From contig JANYES010000004.1 in NCBI GenBank assembly GCA_025362975.1, forward strand, positions 165,989 through 229,988: a stretch of 64,000 nt of DNA, in the 5' to 3' direction. The stretch is from Alphaproteobacteria bacterium. Its GTDB lineage: Bacteria; Pseudomonadota; Alphaproteobacteria; Rickettsiales; SXRF01. Positions 18,637 through 28,178 of the stretch are shown here, in pieces. A model generated the notes under the pieces. It was given only the letters and a program-made list of their open reading frames with translations. It was not told the DNA's origin and did not search any database. The translations under genes were made by a program, and so were the position numbers. Every line of letters begins with the position of its first letter. Position 1 is the stretch's first letter.

Positions 18637-18675
18637 AAAAGCCGTCTTCCGCTCGCCGGGAGGCGGCTTTTTTTA
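18637..18675 (+). terminator. Rho-independent terminator of eno
   Basis: AAAGCCGTCTTCC pairs with GGGAGGCGGCTTT (one bulge or mismatch in the stem) around a short GC-rich loop, followed by TTTTTTT. It starts 13 bases after the eno stop. Confidence 0.85.
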
Positions 18676-18841
18676 TTGGCGCGCGCACAGTATTTTTCTA
18701 ATTGATTGGAGCAAAAATCGACACATGCGGTCCTGACATTATTTTGGCCAGTCGCACTGCGCTTAATGCGTGATTCTATTAAAAGTCATTTACCAAAATG
18801 TTTTTGCATAATTGCTGCAATTGTGTAAGCTTATAAACAAT

Positions 18842-19186
18842 ATGGCAAAAAGCGAAACATGGAACGATACACAGCGTCCACTCATTAAACGAGTAGCGGG
18901 CATGTTCACCCTTATGTTTATCATGTTCTACCTTGCGTTTCACGCTGTCAGCGGCGAACGCGGCCTGTTGGCGTTATTCCGTGAGACGCGCTCGCTGGAA
19001 GTCGTGAAGGCCCAGTTGGCGGACGTGAAGTCCCAGCATCAGGCGCTGGAGCGCAAAGTTCAGTTGCTAAGCGACAGCTCGCTCGACCTCGACCTGCTGG
19101 ATGAGCAGGTGCGCCGGGTGCTCGGCATGGCCAATAAGAATGAGATCGTCTATTTCACCGACGAGAAAATCCCCGCTTCCAAGTAG
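18842..19186 (+). CDS. ftsB: FtsB/DivIC-like septum formation initiator
   Basis: 114 residues from the ATG at 18842. Short cytoplasmic N-terminus, one membrane helix (VAGMFTLMFIMFYLAFHAV), the GERGLLALF motif right after it, then a heptad coiled coil (SLEVVKAQLADVKSQHQALERKV in register) and DLLDEQVRRVLGMA, all features of FtsB. In the divisome it joins FtsL and FtsQ. Location right after eno is conserved. The upstream extension to 18812 was rejected because it adds out-of-character residues. Confidence 0.9.
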   Translation: MAKSETWNDTQRPLIKRVAGMFTLMFIMFYLAFHAVSGERGLLALFRETRSLEVVKAQLADVKSQHQALERKVQLLSDSSLDLDLLDEQVRRVLGMANKNEIVYFTDEKIPASK

Positions 19187-19220
19187 TCCGTCAGGCAAAC
19201 ACTTACAGCAAGTCAGTTGA

Positions 19221-19265
19221 CACTACAAGGGCGCTGCCATTGCTGGAGCGCCCTTGTAGTGTTTA
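19221..19265. terminator. Bidirectional terminator between ftsB and infC
   Basis: A perfect 15-bp stem, CACTACAAGGGCGCT at 19221-19235 and AGCGCCCTTGTAGTG at 19247-19261, with an 11-base loop and a short T-run after it. It sits between convergent ftsB and infC and can serve both. Confidence 0.85.
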
Positions 19266-19276
19266 TCATGGAAGGC

Positions 19277-19789
19277 TTATTTAGGGCCGACCATCATGCT
19301 GATCTGCTTGCCTTCGATGCGCGGCGGCGATTCGATCTTCGCGGCTTCTTTCAAGGCTTCCTGAACACGCTCAAGAACCTGTACGCCAAGTTCCTGATGG
19401 TCCATTTCGCGGCCGCGGAAGCGCAGCGTGATGCGAACTTTGTCGCCTTCGTCGAGGAAGCCGAGGACGTTGCGGATCTTGATTTCAAGGTCGTGCTTGT
19501 CGATGGTGGGGCGCAGCTTGATTTCCTTGATCTGGATAACCTTCTGCTTTTTACGCGCTTCATGTGCTTTTTTCTGGATTTCGTAACGGTATTTGCCGTA
19601 ATCGAGAATCTTGCATACCGGGGGGCTTGCGGCGGGGGAGATCTCTACGAGGTCAAGACCGGCGACCTCTGCCATCTTCATGCCCTCATTGACAGAAACG
19701 ACGCCAATCATGTTGCCGTTTTGATCGACCAGCCTGATCGAAGGTGCTGATATTTCGCCATTAACGCGGGGTTCATCAGCCTTACTCAT
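19277..19789 (-). CDS. infC: Translation initiation factor IF-3
   Basis: 170 residues. Binds the 30S subunit and controls initiator tRNA and start-codon selection. The N-terminal domain begins at EPRVNGEIS, with [22 protein letters not shown] and the linker helix EARKKQKV; the C-terminal domain has [14 protein letters not shown]. It uses ATG here, not the rare AUU that in enterobacteria gives autoregulation. It follows thrS in the same direction, as usual, but an unrelated plus-strand gene has been inserted between them. Confidence 0.97.
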   Translation of the reverse strand: MSKADEPRVNGEISAPSIRLVDQNGNMIGVVSVNEGMKMAEVAGLDLVEISPAASPPVCKILDYGKYRYEIQKKAHEARKKQKVIQIKEIKLRPTIDKHDLEIKIRNVLGFLDEGDKVRITLRFRGREMDHQELGVQVLERVQEALKEAAKIESPPRIEGKQISMMVGPK

Positions 19790-19980
19790 TGTCCCAAAAA
19801 CTCCAGTATATTCAAATGATTCTCCATATCTTGTTGTAAAATGACTCTAGCCCAAAAACCTTAAAGAAAGGTTGGGGGCATTCTACATGCCCGAAAAGAG
19901 GAAGAAAATCAAGCTGGAAGTGGATTTTCGCGGACCAGGATAAATTCCTTAGTGAAGAATTAACTTAAATTAAGTATTAT

Positions 19981-20766
19981 GTGGAGGAAATAGAGGGAAA
20001 TTGCAATGGCCAAACCGGACGATTGGAGCGATTTTCAGTCCAATACAAGGCCATCCACGGCCACGATCTCGATAGCTCCATTCCCAAAAATGCTTTTGCC
20101 AAAGCCGATGCGGCGGCAATGATCGCCTTCAACGAAATGGCCCGTGGATATACTACGCCGATGGAAGGCGATACATTTTCCGACGCCGAACAGCTCGAAC
20201 GTGACCGTGAGGTGGGCCGGGCAAGACTTGCGCTGCCATCGATTCGCGATTTTGTGCAGCAAGGTGATGATGTGAGCAACGCTGGCTGGGCGCATACCAT
20301 TGCCGGTACCCATGCGAAGATTGCCGAAGGCGCCTATGATATGATGATGCATCCCGCATACCTCGTCGCACATTTGGACACACTGAAACAAGAAGTCCCG
20401 GCGCTTGCCGAGTATGAAGAGTTCCAGAGGGGGGAGCGCTATGCGGTACACGAGCACGAGCTCAAAGAACGCAGCAACGCTGCACGCAAGGTAACCAAAC
20501 AAAAAATGACCGCGCTTGGTTATGAGTTCGGCGGGAAAGAAACCATCGGCGAATTTGCAGGGCGTTTTCAGCGAGAAGTGGGCTTCGACAGTGAAAAAGG
20601 CGGTGACATGATCGCATGGCTGCATTCGCTCGGCTTCGATGTGAGCAAGGGCGACAACGCCAAAACATGGTTTGATAAAATCGGCTTTGAGGCAGGCAAG
20701 GATAAAAACCTTGAAGAGTATATAACCGAACGCAGGACTTCTTCTGCGCAAGTAGAACGTAGCTAG
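19981..20766 (+). CDS. Unknown protein (about 250 residues) with an uncertain or damaged N-terminus
   Basis: The main frame runs to TAG at 20764-20766 and encodes a soluble helical protein with an Ala/Lys-rich C-terminal half (GGKETIGEFAGRFQREVGF, HSLGFDVSKGDNAKTWF repeated in style as KIGFEAGKDKNLEEY). Its start is doubtful: the frame opens at a GTG without a ribosome-binding site, while the best start, ATG at 20006 (MAKPDDWSDF) after GAGGG, lies in the +1 frame. One extra T in the TTTT at about 20034 would join them. The gene is inserted between thrS and infC on the opposite strand. Family unknown. Confidence 0.6.
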   Translation: MEEIEGNCNGQTGRLERFSVQYKAIHGHDLDSSIPKNAFAKADAAAMIAFNEMARGYTTPMEGDTFSDAEQLERDREVGRARLALPSIRDFVQQGDDVSNAGWAHTIAGTHAKIAEGAYDMMMHPAYLVAHLDTLKQEVPALAEYEEFQRGERYAVHEHELKERSNAARKVTKQKMTALGYEFGGKETIGEFAGRFQREVGFDSEKGGDMIAWLHSLGFDVSKGDNAKTWFDKIGFEAGKDKNLEEYITERRTSSAQVERS

Positions 20767-20898
20767 GAGAGCAAGATAGGTGCAAAATTCGAATGGGCGT
20801 ATTTAATGAAGGAAACCTCCCTCACCAAAGACCGCAGCGACCAAAGACCATGTATGTGAACCTGCTGCCGGGTAAAACCGAAGGCTTGCGCCGCGGAT

Positions 20899-20932
20899 AA
20901 AAAACTCCACCTCCTGTTTCAAGGAGGCGGAG
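20899..20932 (-). terminator. Rho-independent terminator of thrS
   Basis: On the minus strand CTCCGCCTCCT pairs with AGGAGGTGGAG (one mismatch) around GAAAC, followed by TTTTTT. It lies 29 bases beyond the thrS stop. Confidence 0.85.
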
Positions 20933-20960
20933 CATTCTTAGCTTAGCCCAACTGCTGAAT

Positions 20961-22904
20961 TTAGTTTGGTGGGGTTGCTTCGGAAACGAGCGCGGCTTTA
21001 GCCTCGTCAAAAGACATAGATTCCTGTTTTTCTGAACCGAGGCGGCGGATCGAGACGGAACCCGTTTCCGCTTCCTTTCCACCCACGACAAACAGGTTCG
21101 GAATTTTATGGAGCGAGTGGTCGCGCACCTTGTAGTTGATCTTTTCGTTGCGGATATCCAGCTCGGCGCGGATACCGGCTTTGAGCAATTCAGCGTGAAT
21201 CTGTCTGGCATAATCGTCCGCCGCTTCGGTGATGGTGGCCACGACCACTTGCGTTGGCGCAAGCCAGAGCGGGAATTTGCCGGAATATTCTTCGATCAGG
21301 ATGCCGATGAACCGTTCCAGCGAGCCGAGAATGGCGCGGTGAAGCATGACCGGGCGTTGCTTACTCCCGTCAGGTGCGACGTAAGTGGCGTCGAGGCGTT
21401 CGGGGAGTACGAAGTCAACCTGAAGCGTGCCGCATTGCCAGTCGCGACCGATAGCGTCGCGCAGGACGAATTCGAGTTTCGGGCCGTAAAACGCGCCTTC
21501 ACCCGGGTTGAGTTCGCATTCAAGGCCAGCGGCGTTGACGGCTTCCTTAAGTGCGTTTTCAGCCTTGTCCCATGTGGCGTCTTCACCGGCGCGTGTCGGT
21601 GGACGGTCGGAGAATTTCACCTTTACGTCGGTAAAGCCGAACGCTTGGTACACTTCCTTCAGCAGCGCGCAGAAGGCGACGGTTTCGGAGGTGATCTGGC
21701 TTTCCATGCAGAAAATATGCGCGTCGTCCTGCACGAAGCCACGGATACGCATGATGCCGTGCAAGCTGCCAGACGGTTCGTTGCGGTGGCAGGAGCCGAA
21801 TTCGGCCATGCGCAGCGGCAGTTCGCGGTAAGACTTCATGCCTTGGTTAAATATCTGGATGTGGCACGGGCAGTTCATCGGCTTAACACACAACGTGCGG
21901 TCTTCATCTGAGTTTGAGACGAACATGTTTTCGCGGAACTTTTCCCAGTGGCCGGAGGCTTCCCAGAGGGAGCGATCGACAAGCATCGGGGTTTTAACTT
22001 CGATGTAGCCATTGGCGCGGATTTTAGTGCGCACGTAGTTTTCCACAGCTCGGTAGATTGTCCAGCCTTTGTCGTGCCAGAAGACCATGCCGGGTGAATG
22101 TTCTTCGATGTGGAACAAATCAAGTTCCTTGCCTAACTTGCGGTGATCGCGCTTGTCGGCTTCTTCCAGAATGGTGAGGTAGGCTTTAAGTTCTTTTTCG
22201 TTGGCGAACTGTACACCGTAAATGCGGGTGAGCTGTTTGTTCTTGCTGTCGCCGCGCCAGTACGCGCCTGCGACGCGCATGAGTTTGAAGGCCTTGGATA
22301 GATGCGTGAAATTCGGCACGTGCGGGCCACGACATAAATCCACGAATGAGTCGTCGCCTTCGCCCTGACGGTAGATAGAGATTTTGCCCGCTTCGGTGGT
22401 GTCCCCGGCGGGGGCGTTTTCTATAATGTCCACCTTGTATGGCTCGCCGCGCGATGTGAACAATTTAATCGCGTCTTCGCGGCTCCACATTTCGCGGCGT
22501 ACGGTTTTGCCTTCGTCCATGATCTGGCGCATGCGCGCTTCTATTTTTTCGAGGTCTTCGGACGATATCGGGTTTTCGGTTTCGATATCGTAATAGAAGC
22601 CGTCATCGACTGTCGGGCCGATGGCGAGTTTGGAGCCGGGGTACATTTCCTTGACGGCGCGGGCAAGCACTTGCGCGGTGGTAGTGTGGCGCAGGATTTC
22701 TAAGCCCTCGGGCTGTTTAGGGGTGAGGATTTCAATGCGGGCGTCATGGTCTACGATCAGGTAGATATCGCGCTGCACGCCGTCGACTTTCATCGCCAAT
22801 GCCGCTTTGGCAAGGCCTGCGCCGATGGAAGCGGCGATCTCGTCGCCGGATACCGGGCCGGGGTATTCGCGCTTGCTGCCGTCGGGGAGGGTAATGGTGA
22901 CCAT
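20961..22904 (-). CDS. thrS: Threonyl-tRNA synthetase
   Basis: 647 residues, class II synthetase, complete. Domains in order: TGS (residues 1-62), editing/SAD domain ([16 protein letters not shown] with the HxxxH-like site, and CRGPHVPNF), catalytic core with motif 2 ([18 protein letters not shown]) and motif 3 ([12 protein letters not shown]), and the anticodon-binding domain ([17 protein letters not shown]). Charges tRNA-Thr and clears Ser-tRNA-Thr. The leader contains a small GC palindrome (CCCCTAGGGG near 22932), the only hint of structure seen there. Confidence 0.98.
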   Translation of the reverse strand: MVTITLPDGSKREYPGPVSGDEIAASIGAGLAKAALAMKVDGVQRDIYLIVDHDARIEILTPKQPEGLEILRHTTTAQVLARAVKEMYPGSKLAIGPTVDDGFYYDIETENPISSEDLEKIEARMRQIMDEGKTVRREMWSREDAIKLFTSRGEPYKVDIIENAPAGDTTEAGKISIYRQGEGDDSFVDLCRGPHVPNFTHLSKAFKLMRVAGAYWRGDSKNKQLTRIYGVQFANEKELKAYLTILEEADKRDHRKLGKELDLFHIEEHSPGMVFWHDKGWTIYRAVENYVRTKIRANGYIEVKTPMLVDRSLWEASGHWEKFRENMFVSNSDEDRTLCVKPMNCPCHIQIFNQGMKSYRELPLRMAEFGSCHRNEPSGSLHGIMRIRGFVQDDAHIFCMESQITSETVAFCALLKEVYQAFGFTDVKVKFSDRPPTRAGEDATWDKAENALKEAVNAAGLECELNPGEGAFYGPKLEFVLRDAIGRDWQCGTLQVDFVLPERLDATYVAPDGSKQRPVMLHRAILGSLERFIGILIEEYSGKFPLWLAPTQVVVATITEAADDYARQIHAELLKAGIRAELDIRNEKINYKVRDHSLHKIPNLFVVGGKEAETGSVSIRRLGSEKQESMSFDEAKAALVSEATPPN

Positions 22905-23057
22905 AGGTTATTCCGCTTCAATTGTTACGCCCCTAGGGGGCGGAAATTATAGGATAAAGGAGGATTAAGCTTTAATGGGTTAAGGGACGTTGTCAAGCAG
23001 TTGCATTTTGAATTGTTCTATTTTATTAATGCGCTTTAATTTTTAGCGAGCATTGTG

Positions 23058-24239
23058 ATGATTGACGACACCGCCGATACTCTGCCTTCCGTAAATAAGG
23101 CCCAATTAATACAGCAGGTAAACCTCTGGTTTAACGCCCGCATTGAAATATGGTGCAAGGCGTTCGATTATTTTGACCGGAAAGATGGCAGCAAAGCGGT
23201 TGAGGATATTTTAAAACGCGGGCTGAAATGCAACACCGGCGAGACGAGGGCGTTCCTTGCGGGCAATGTCACGGATGGAAAATGCGTCGAGTACCGCGGG
23301 AAGCTGGAAGCGGCTGGCATTATCGATGGCGAAGGCAGAATGATTCCGCCGACGCTGCATAAAAAGCTGCGTCCGGAGCCGGTCAAGAAGGTGAAGCAAG
23401 TCAAGCATTACGAGATTCCGTGGAAAGTAAAGCCGGATACCGTCGACGATACGGTGGCTGCGTTAAAGCAAACTGAGGACCAGATGCACGTGGCGCTTGT
23501 GGCGCTGATGGAAGATATCGGTGTGCAGGCTGCGCGCGGTGGCATCAATATACACCTGATCGATCTGATCGGCTCTATCAAGACGCAGTTGTTCGAGCAC
23601 GATGCGGCGGAAATTACGCCGGATATGCTTAAACCAGAGGTAGACTCACAGTTAAAATACCTGCGCGGCGTTGCGTTCAGGGATAGCAGCGAACTAAAGC
23701 GCCTGCAGCAGAAATTGCAAGGGCAGAAGGTCATCGCCCATGAAGATAGCGAGCGCATGGAAAAGCTTGAAAAGAGCGTCGCGTCGCTGGCACCAGAAAA
23801 GCTTGCGGCGACTGCGATCAATCTTAATAAGCTGGACCTGCCGCATTGCGCCGGGCTAGTGAGCGATTACCTGAGGCTTGAAGAAATCGAAGAAACGTTG
23901 GCTAGCCTTCGCCATAACCTGTCGGAAACGATTCATGGCAAGCATGAAGACAGTTTCGCGGCTAACGTTAACGGCGCGAAGCGCAAGGCGACGTTGCTCG
24001 CGGCGTGCGCCGATCAATACGATAATTTGCAGGAGTTACTGGAAGACCCTGTAGGCGAAAAACAACAGGCGATCGCCGATGCGTTGAAGGCGTTTCTGGA
24101 AAAGGAGTACCCGAAAACCCTGAGGCCGGATGCGCTGAAACCTGTGGCTGACGTAATCAATGCCGAGCTGGCTGCAAAGAAAAAAGACAAAAAGCCTACG
24201 CGGGCGTTCCCTGAAAAAAGCGAAGGCCCGGCTCGCTAA
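23058..24239 (+). CDS. Unknown 393-residue helical protein
   Basis: Soluble, strongly helical protein without signal peptide or membrane segment. The first 60 residues (VNLWFNARIEIWCKAFDYFDRKDG) are aromatic; the rest is dominated by charged amphipathic helices, including DSSELKRLQQKLQGQK and RLEEIEETLASLRHN, likely coiled coils. The tail is Lys-rich (AAKKKDKKPTRAF). GTG and ATG codons are adjacent (23055 and 23058); ATG is preferred. Its stop overlaps the stop of the convergent gene at 24236. No family recognised. Confidence 0.75.
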   Translation: MIDDTADTLPSVNKAQLIQQVNLWFNARIEIWCKAFDYFDRKDGSKAVEDILKRGLKCNTGETRAFLAGNVTDGKCVEYRGKLEAAGIIDGEGRMIPPTLHKKLRPEPVKKVKQVKHYEIPWKVKPDTVDDTVAALKQTEDQMHVALVALMEDIGVQAARGGINIHLIDLIGSIKTQLFEHDAAEITPDMLKPEVDSQLKYLRGVAFRDSSELKRLQQKLQGQKVIAHEDSERMEKLEKSVASLAPEKLAATAINLNKLDLPHCAGLVSDYLRLEEIEETLASLRHNLSETIHGKHEDSFAANVNGAKRKATLLAACADQYDNLQELLEDPVGEKQQAIADALKAFLEKEYPKTLRPDALKPVADVINAELAAKKKDKKPTRAFPEKSEGPAR

Positions 24240-24559
24240 CGCGCGCGCCGTGTTTTCTCGGACGCGATAGCATCCGGCTGGCGGCTGGCAATGGTTGCCA
24301 GCGATTGCAAGCTGACGAGGAACTGGGTGAATTCATCGCCAAGGGTGTGATGCTCGGGCATTTCAGCATCAATAACTTTAGCGCGCAGCCTCGCGATGAG
24401 CGGCGGGAATTGCGTCATGGCTTCGTGGATCGTTTCGAGGTCGTCATGGTCGGGTTTTTTGCCGCGCTCTAACTGTTCCAGCATCCGCAGGAAGCGGCCC
24501 ACCATTTCGATAGACGACTGGAAATCGCGGTACATTTCAAGCTGGGCATCAAACAACAT
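24236..24559 (-). CDS. Unknown protein, downstream part of a probably frameshifted gene
   Basis: From ATG 24559 the frame gives 107 residues of helical, acidic-basic sequence (QLEMYRDFQSSIEMVGRFL, KPDHDDLETIHEAMTQ). There is no ribosome-binding site in front of the ATG, and the open frame upstream is Arg-rich nonsense, whereas the preceding gene's frame looks authentic only up to about base 24585. The simplest reading is that this is the C-terminal half of the 24867 gene, joined by a -1 slip or by one missing base in AAAAAGGGG. Family not recognised. Confidence 0.6.
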   Translation of the reverse strand: MLFDAQLEMYRDFQSSIEMVGRFLRMLEQLERGKKPDHDDLETIHEAMTQFPPLIARLRAKVIDAEMPEHHTLGDEFTQFLVSLQSLATIASRQPDAIASEKTRRAR

Positions 24560-24867
24560 GACGCTGTCGTGCCTGGCAGCCCCTTTTTGCGGTGGGACCA
24601 TTCTGCTTTTAACATCGTGACGGTTCCGTCGATCCTGCCGTTTTCCAGATCGCCGTCGGCGATGGGCACGTTCATTTTGCGACCCATATCCTCCGCTGTT
24701 TCTTCCATCTTGCTGCGGGCGATGGAGACGACGACCGGCAGGGTTTTGTTCGGCATTGTATCGCACAGCCATTCACGTAAGCGTTGTTCACCGGCTTCGT
24801 CTATATTCTGGTCGAGGTATGTCGTGATCAGGTTGCGCAGGCGTGAAGGAAGAAGCGGGTTCGGCAT
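24469..24867 (-). CDS. Unknown protein, upstream part of a probably frameshifted gene
   Basis: The first 95 residues look like genuine protein (SRLRNLITTYLDQNIDEAG, RLREWLCDTMPNKTLP, KMEETAEDMGRKMNV). After HRKKGLPG the frame becomes Cys/Ser/Trp-rich and unlikely. The change occurs at AAAAAGGGG (24580-24588), and the -1 frame from there continues as the next entry. The full protein would be about 210 residues. It starts 6 bases after the stop of the secreted 135-residue protein, so the two form an operon. Confidence 0.6.
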   Translation of the reverse strand: MPNPLLPSRLRNLITTYLDQNIDEAGEQRLREWLCDTMPNKTLPVVVSIARSKMEETAEDMGRKMNVPIADGDLENGRIDGTVTMLKAEWSHRKKGLPGTTASCCLMPSLKCTAISSRLSKWWAASCGCWNS

Positions 24868-24873
24868 CGCGGT

Positions 24874-25281
24874 TTACTTTTTCTTGGATTTCGCCGGAGC
24901 CGGTTGCGGCGGATAAACCTGCATGCGGGTCGGGTAATTGTCCGAGGTGAATTGCAACAATCCGGATTCAACGCTTTTGGATGTGTTCACCTGACAAAAG
25001 CTGTCGAGCCATTCCATGACTTTCATCACATCGTGGCCGGGTACGATATCGTAGGTATTCGGGGTCAGGTAATTATAACCTGAGAGCCAGCCGCTGATAT
25101 AAAGCTCGTCGGCGGCGTTGCGGCCATTATGCAGCGGTAATTTGCGGTCTTCGGAGTATTGGGGGCAGGAAATGTAGTTCAGGGTCTGGTAAAGGCCTTT
25201 CTCGTCGGCGGCGATGGCCGAATAGGAGGAAAAGGCGGTTATTAGGAGGGCCAGAAGGCGGTAATCAAGGGGTGCGCGCAT
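24874..25281 (-). CDS. Small exported protein with a Cys pair
   Basis: 135 residues from the ATG at 25281, which has AGGAAG at proper spacing; the longer frame from 25353 would bury the signal peptide. Signal peptide: YRLLALLITAFSSYSAIAA. The mature part has Cys in YISCPQYSE and SFCQVN, and a GWLSGYNYL...WLDSFCQ pattern that recalls small helical periplasmic proteins of the HdeA or Rap1a type, where two Cys form a disulfide. That resemblance is by eye only. A Lys-rich tail ends the protein. First gene of a short minus-strand operon. Confidence 0.68.
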   Translation of the reverse strand: MRAPLDYRLLALLITAFSSYSAIAADEKGLYQTLNYISCPQYSEDRKLPLHNGRNAADELYISGWLSGYNYLTPNTYDIVPGHDVMKVMEWLDSFCQVNTSKSVESGLLQFTSDNYPTRMQVYPPQPAPAKSKKK

Positions 25282-25418
25282 AATATTACTTCCTGTAATT
25301 TCATGCCAATGTAAGGTTTTATCCCGATATGTGGTAGTAAAAAATGGCGACACGTAACAAATCTGTAATAAAAGCGTGATATCATTAAATAAAGGTACAT
25401 TCAGGGGATATCCGACGC

Positions 25419-26279
25419 ATGGTCGACGCGCCTAAAAAGCCGGATCTTTTAAACAGTCTCAAAGACGCCAAAGGGGCATTCGATTTATTTGCGGAAGCAA
25501 ATGAGTTTCGCAAGTCGCCCAAGCGTGTGCTTGATCCCGATGCCGATATCAAATTCCTTAAAAAACTGGACAAAGAAAAGAACAATCCGGTCCTGCGCGA
25601 TGCCGTTTCCAGCGCGATCACCGAGCCGCTGAACAAGTTGCCTGGCGGTTTCCGCATGGGCGTGGCAGCGAAGCCGCTGATCGACGCGGTAGCGCCCATG
25701 ATCAATTATTTTGCCCAGGACATGATGAGCACGGCAGCCAATGTAGCGCCGGTTATAGAGGAAATATTTACGGCCGGGCCGCCAAGGATGGAGACTCCTG
25801 CGCCCGTATTTGAAATAAGCGCGCCTGTGGTTGAAGAACCGGCCTTCGTTCCGACACCTGTGTTGCCGCCGGAACCGGTGGTGGTAACGGCCCCCAAAGT
25901 TGAGGCACCTGTGGTTGAACCTAAGGTAGAACAGCCGAAAGTTGAACCGCCCAAGCCTGCGCCGGAGGTAGCGCCTGCGCCCGTCGAGAAAAAAGCGCCA
26001 CCCGCCATAAAAAAAGCAAAAGTGGCTGAGCTTAAAAAATCGGATGAAGAACTGACAGGTCTGGACGCAATAAAGCGTGCGTTCGACAACAACCCGTTCT
26101 TCAAAAAAATCAAAGGCGCGGTGGAAGAAGCAGCTACCGGACTTGCTGGTGTGACAACGGATAACCTGACCTATCCGAGTGGCGCTCCGGGCATGGACGC
26201 CATGAAGACGACAGACAAAGCCGCGACCGAACAAATTGCGACCGAGAAAAAAGACACCGCGCCAATATTGCGCAAATAA
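25419..26279 (+). CDS. Unknown Pro/Val/Glu-rich protein
   Basis: 286 residues. The first 110 are helical (LNSLKDAKGAFDLFAEANEF, AAKPLIDAVAPMINYF). Residues about 120-200 are a low-complexity Pro/Val/Glu/Ala linker (PVVEPKVEQPKVEPPKPAP), and the C-terminus is Ala/Thr/Lys-rich. No signal peptide or membrane helix. Such a spacer is often seen in proteins that span the periplasm or act as scaffolds, but nothing here shows export. The composition resembles the 1239-residue protein at 53983. Convergent with the sdhA-type gene, 16 bases apart. Confidence 0.7.
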   Translation: MVDAPKKPDLLNSLKDAKGAFDLFAEANEFRKSPKRVLDPDADIKFLKKLDKEKNNPVLRDAVSSAITEPLNKLPGGFRMGVAAKPLIDAVAPMINYFAQDMMSTAANVAPVIEEIFTAGPPRMETPAPVFEISAPVVEEPAFVPTPVLPPEPVVVTAPKVEAPVVEPKVEQPKVEPPKPAPEVAPAPVEKKAPPAIKKAKVAELKKSDEELTGLDAIKRAFDNNPFFKKIKGAVEEAATGLAGVTTDNLTYPSGAPGMDAMKTTDKAATEQIATEKKDTAPILRK

Positions 26280-26295
26280 TCCCGATATAAAAAAA

Positions 26296-28104
26296 TTAGT
26301 AAGCGCGTTCTTCTGGCGGGAAGGAAATCGGCGTGCGGGTCAGCATGTCTTCCGCGTGCAGGCGCACGGGGCGGATGGTGAAGCGCGTGTTCCCATGATC
26401 ATCGACGAAGCAGACGCTATGCGCCAGACAACCGGCGTCGTCACGCGTCGGGAAATCCTGACGCCAGTGCGCGCCGCGGCTTTCGCAGCGTTCGTAGGCG
26501 CTGGTCATGGCGGAGGAGGCTTGACGCAGCAGGTTATCGGTTTCCAGCGCTTCGATAAGGTCGTTATTCCAGATTAGCGAAGTGTCCGCGACATGCAGCT
26601 CGTGCTGCATCATGCCCCAGAGTGTGCGCAGCTCTTTCTGGCCGTTAAAAAGCAGATCGTTTGTGCGGAAAATACTGGCGTTGGCTTGCATCACGTTCTG
26701 CAATGATTTGCGGATTTTGTTAGGCCGCATGTTGCCGCGCGCGGTGCGCAGATCGTCGAAGCGGGTGATCAGCGGTTCCAGTAATTCGCTGGAAATAACT
26801 TTGTGGCTTGCGCCGTGGACGATGCTGTCGGCAGCGAATTCACCGGCGGCTTTGCCGAACACGATCAGTTCAAGCAACCCATTGCAGCCGAGGCGGTTGG
26901 CGCCGTGCACGGAGGTGCAGGAAGCTTCGCCGATGGCGAGCAGGCCTTCGATGATGCGCTCGCTACCCTTGCTGTCGATGGTGACGACCTGACTTTGCAT
27001 GTTGGTCGGGATTCCGCCCATGGTGTAATGAACCGTGGGAACGACGGGAATGGGTTGGGTGTAGATGTCTACCTGTGCGAAAGTCTGGGCGATATCCTTG
27101 ATGCTTGGTAACTTGCTATCGATAACATCGCGGCTCAGATGCGCGAGACTTAAATACAGATGGTCCTTTTTGGGGCCGCAACCGCGGCCAGCCATGATTT
27201 CCTGAATCATCGAGCGCGAAATAACATCGCGCGAGGCAAGTTCCATTGACGACGGCGCATAGGTGGACATAAAACGTTCACCGTCGCCGTTAAGCAGGAA
27301 CGCGCCTTCGCCGCGCGCGCCTTCGGTGATGAGGATGCCGCTATTATAAAGTCCCGTCGGATGAAACTGGATGAATTCCATGTCCTGCAACGGAAGCCCT
27401 GCGCGAAGGATCATAGCGTTGCCGTCGCCGGTACAGATGCTGGAGGCGGTGGTGGAGGCATAGGCCTGACCGAAACCGCCGGTGGCGATGATGGTCTGGT
27501 GCGCGCGGAAGCAGTGTAACTCACCGGTTTCAAGTTCCCATGCGAGCATGCCCCGGCAGATATTTTCGTCGTCAAAAATTAAATCAAGCGCCATGTACTC
27601 GATGAAAAATTCCACATCGTGGCGCATGGAATGCGTGTAGAGCGTATGCAGCAACGAATGCCCCGTGCGGTCGGCAACTGCGCAGGCGCGATAGGCGGTG
27701 CCGCCTTTGCCGTAATCGGACGACTGGCCGCCATACGCGCGCTGGTAGATCTGGCCGCTGTCGTCGCGGGTGAAGGGCATGCCCATGTGCTCGAGTTCGG
27801 CGATCGCCTCCGGCGCTTTTTCGCACATGAAGGCGATGGCATCCTGATCGCCCAACCAGTCGGAACCGCGAATGGTGTCGTACATGTGCCAGCGCCAGTC
27901 GTCGGGGATGCGGTTGCCGAGCGCGGCGTTGATGCCGCCTTGCGCCGCCACCGTATGGCTTCGTGTCACGGGCACTTTGGAAACGCACGCCACGGTGATA
28001 TCAGGATCGCGCTCGCATGCCGCCGCCGCTGCACGCAATCCCGCACCGCCGCCGCCGACAATCAGCACGTCATGGTAATGGGTAATCAGCTTGTAGGTGG
28101 TCAT
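26296..28104 (-). CDS. sdhA: Succinate dehydrogenase/fumarate reductase flavoprotein subunit
   Basis: 602 residues, normal SdhA length. FAD-binding Rossmann motif [14 protein letters not shown], the His that carries covalent FAD in [10 protein letters not shown], and substrate-site blocks [17 protein letters not shown] and [13 protein letters not shown] are present, with the SdhA-type IYQRAYGG, unlike L-aspartate oxidase. sdhB, sdhC and sdhD are not adjacent, which is unusual; the divergent neighbour is nadC. Either this is the complex II subunit separated from its partners, or a paralogue recruited beside nadC to provide the NadB reaction. The first is more likely from the motifs. Confidence 0.88.
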   Translation of the reverse strand: MTTYKLITHYHDVLIVGGGGAGLRAAAAACERDPDITVACVSKVPVTRSHTVAAQGGINAALGNRIPDDWRWHMYDTIRGSDWLGDQDAIAFMCEKAPEAIAELEHMGMPFTRDDSGQIYQRAYGGQSSDYGKGGTAYRACAVADRTGHSLLHTLYTHSMRHDVEFFIEYMALDLIFDDENICRGMLAWELETGELHCFRAHQTIIATGGFGQAYASTTASSICTGDGNAMILRAGLPLQDMEFIQFHPTGLYNSGILITEGARGEGAFLLNGDGERFMSTYAPSSMELASRDVISRSMIQEIMAGRGCGPKKDHLYLSLAHLSRDVIDSKLPSIKDIAQTFAQVDIYTQPIPVVPTVHYTMGGIPTNMQSQVVTIDSKGSERIIEGLLAIGEASCTSVHGANRLGCNGLLELIVFGKAAGEFAADSIVHGASHKVISSELLEPLITRFDDLRTARGNMRPNKIRKSLQNVMQANASIFRTNDLLFNGQKELRTLWGMMQHELHVADTSLIWNNDLIEALETDNLLRQASSAMTSAYERCESRGAHWRQDFPTRDDAGCLAHSVCFVDDHGNTRFTIRPVRLHAEDMLTRTPISFPPEERAY

Positions 28105-28178
28105 TCTTACTTTGTTACTGGCAATGGAGCGTGAGATGTTATACTAGATGAATAACGAAAAACCAACGGGAATACCTT

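Noticed and set aside
19887..19943. 18-codon frame MPEKRKKIKLEVDFRGPG between infC and the next gene
   Set aside because: Too short and without a convincing ribosome-binding site to support as a gene.
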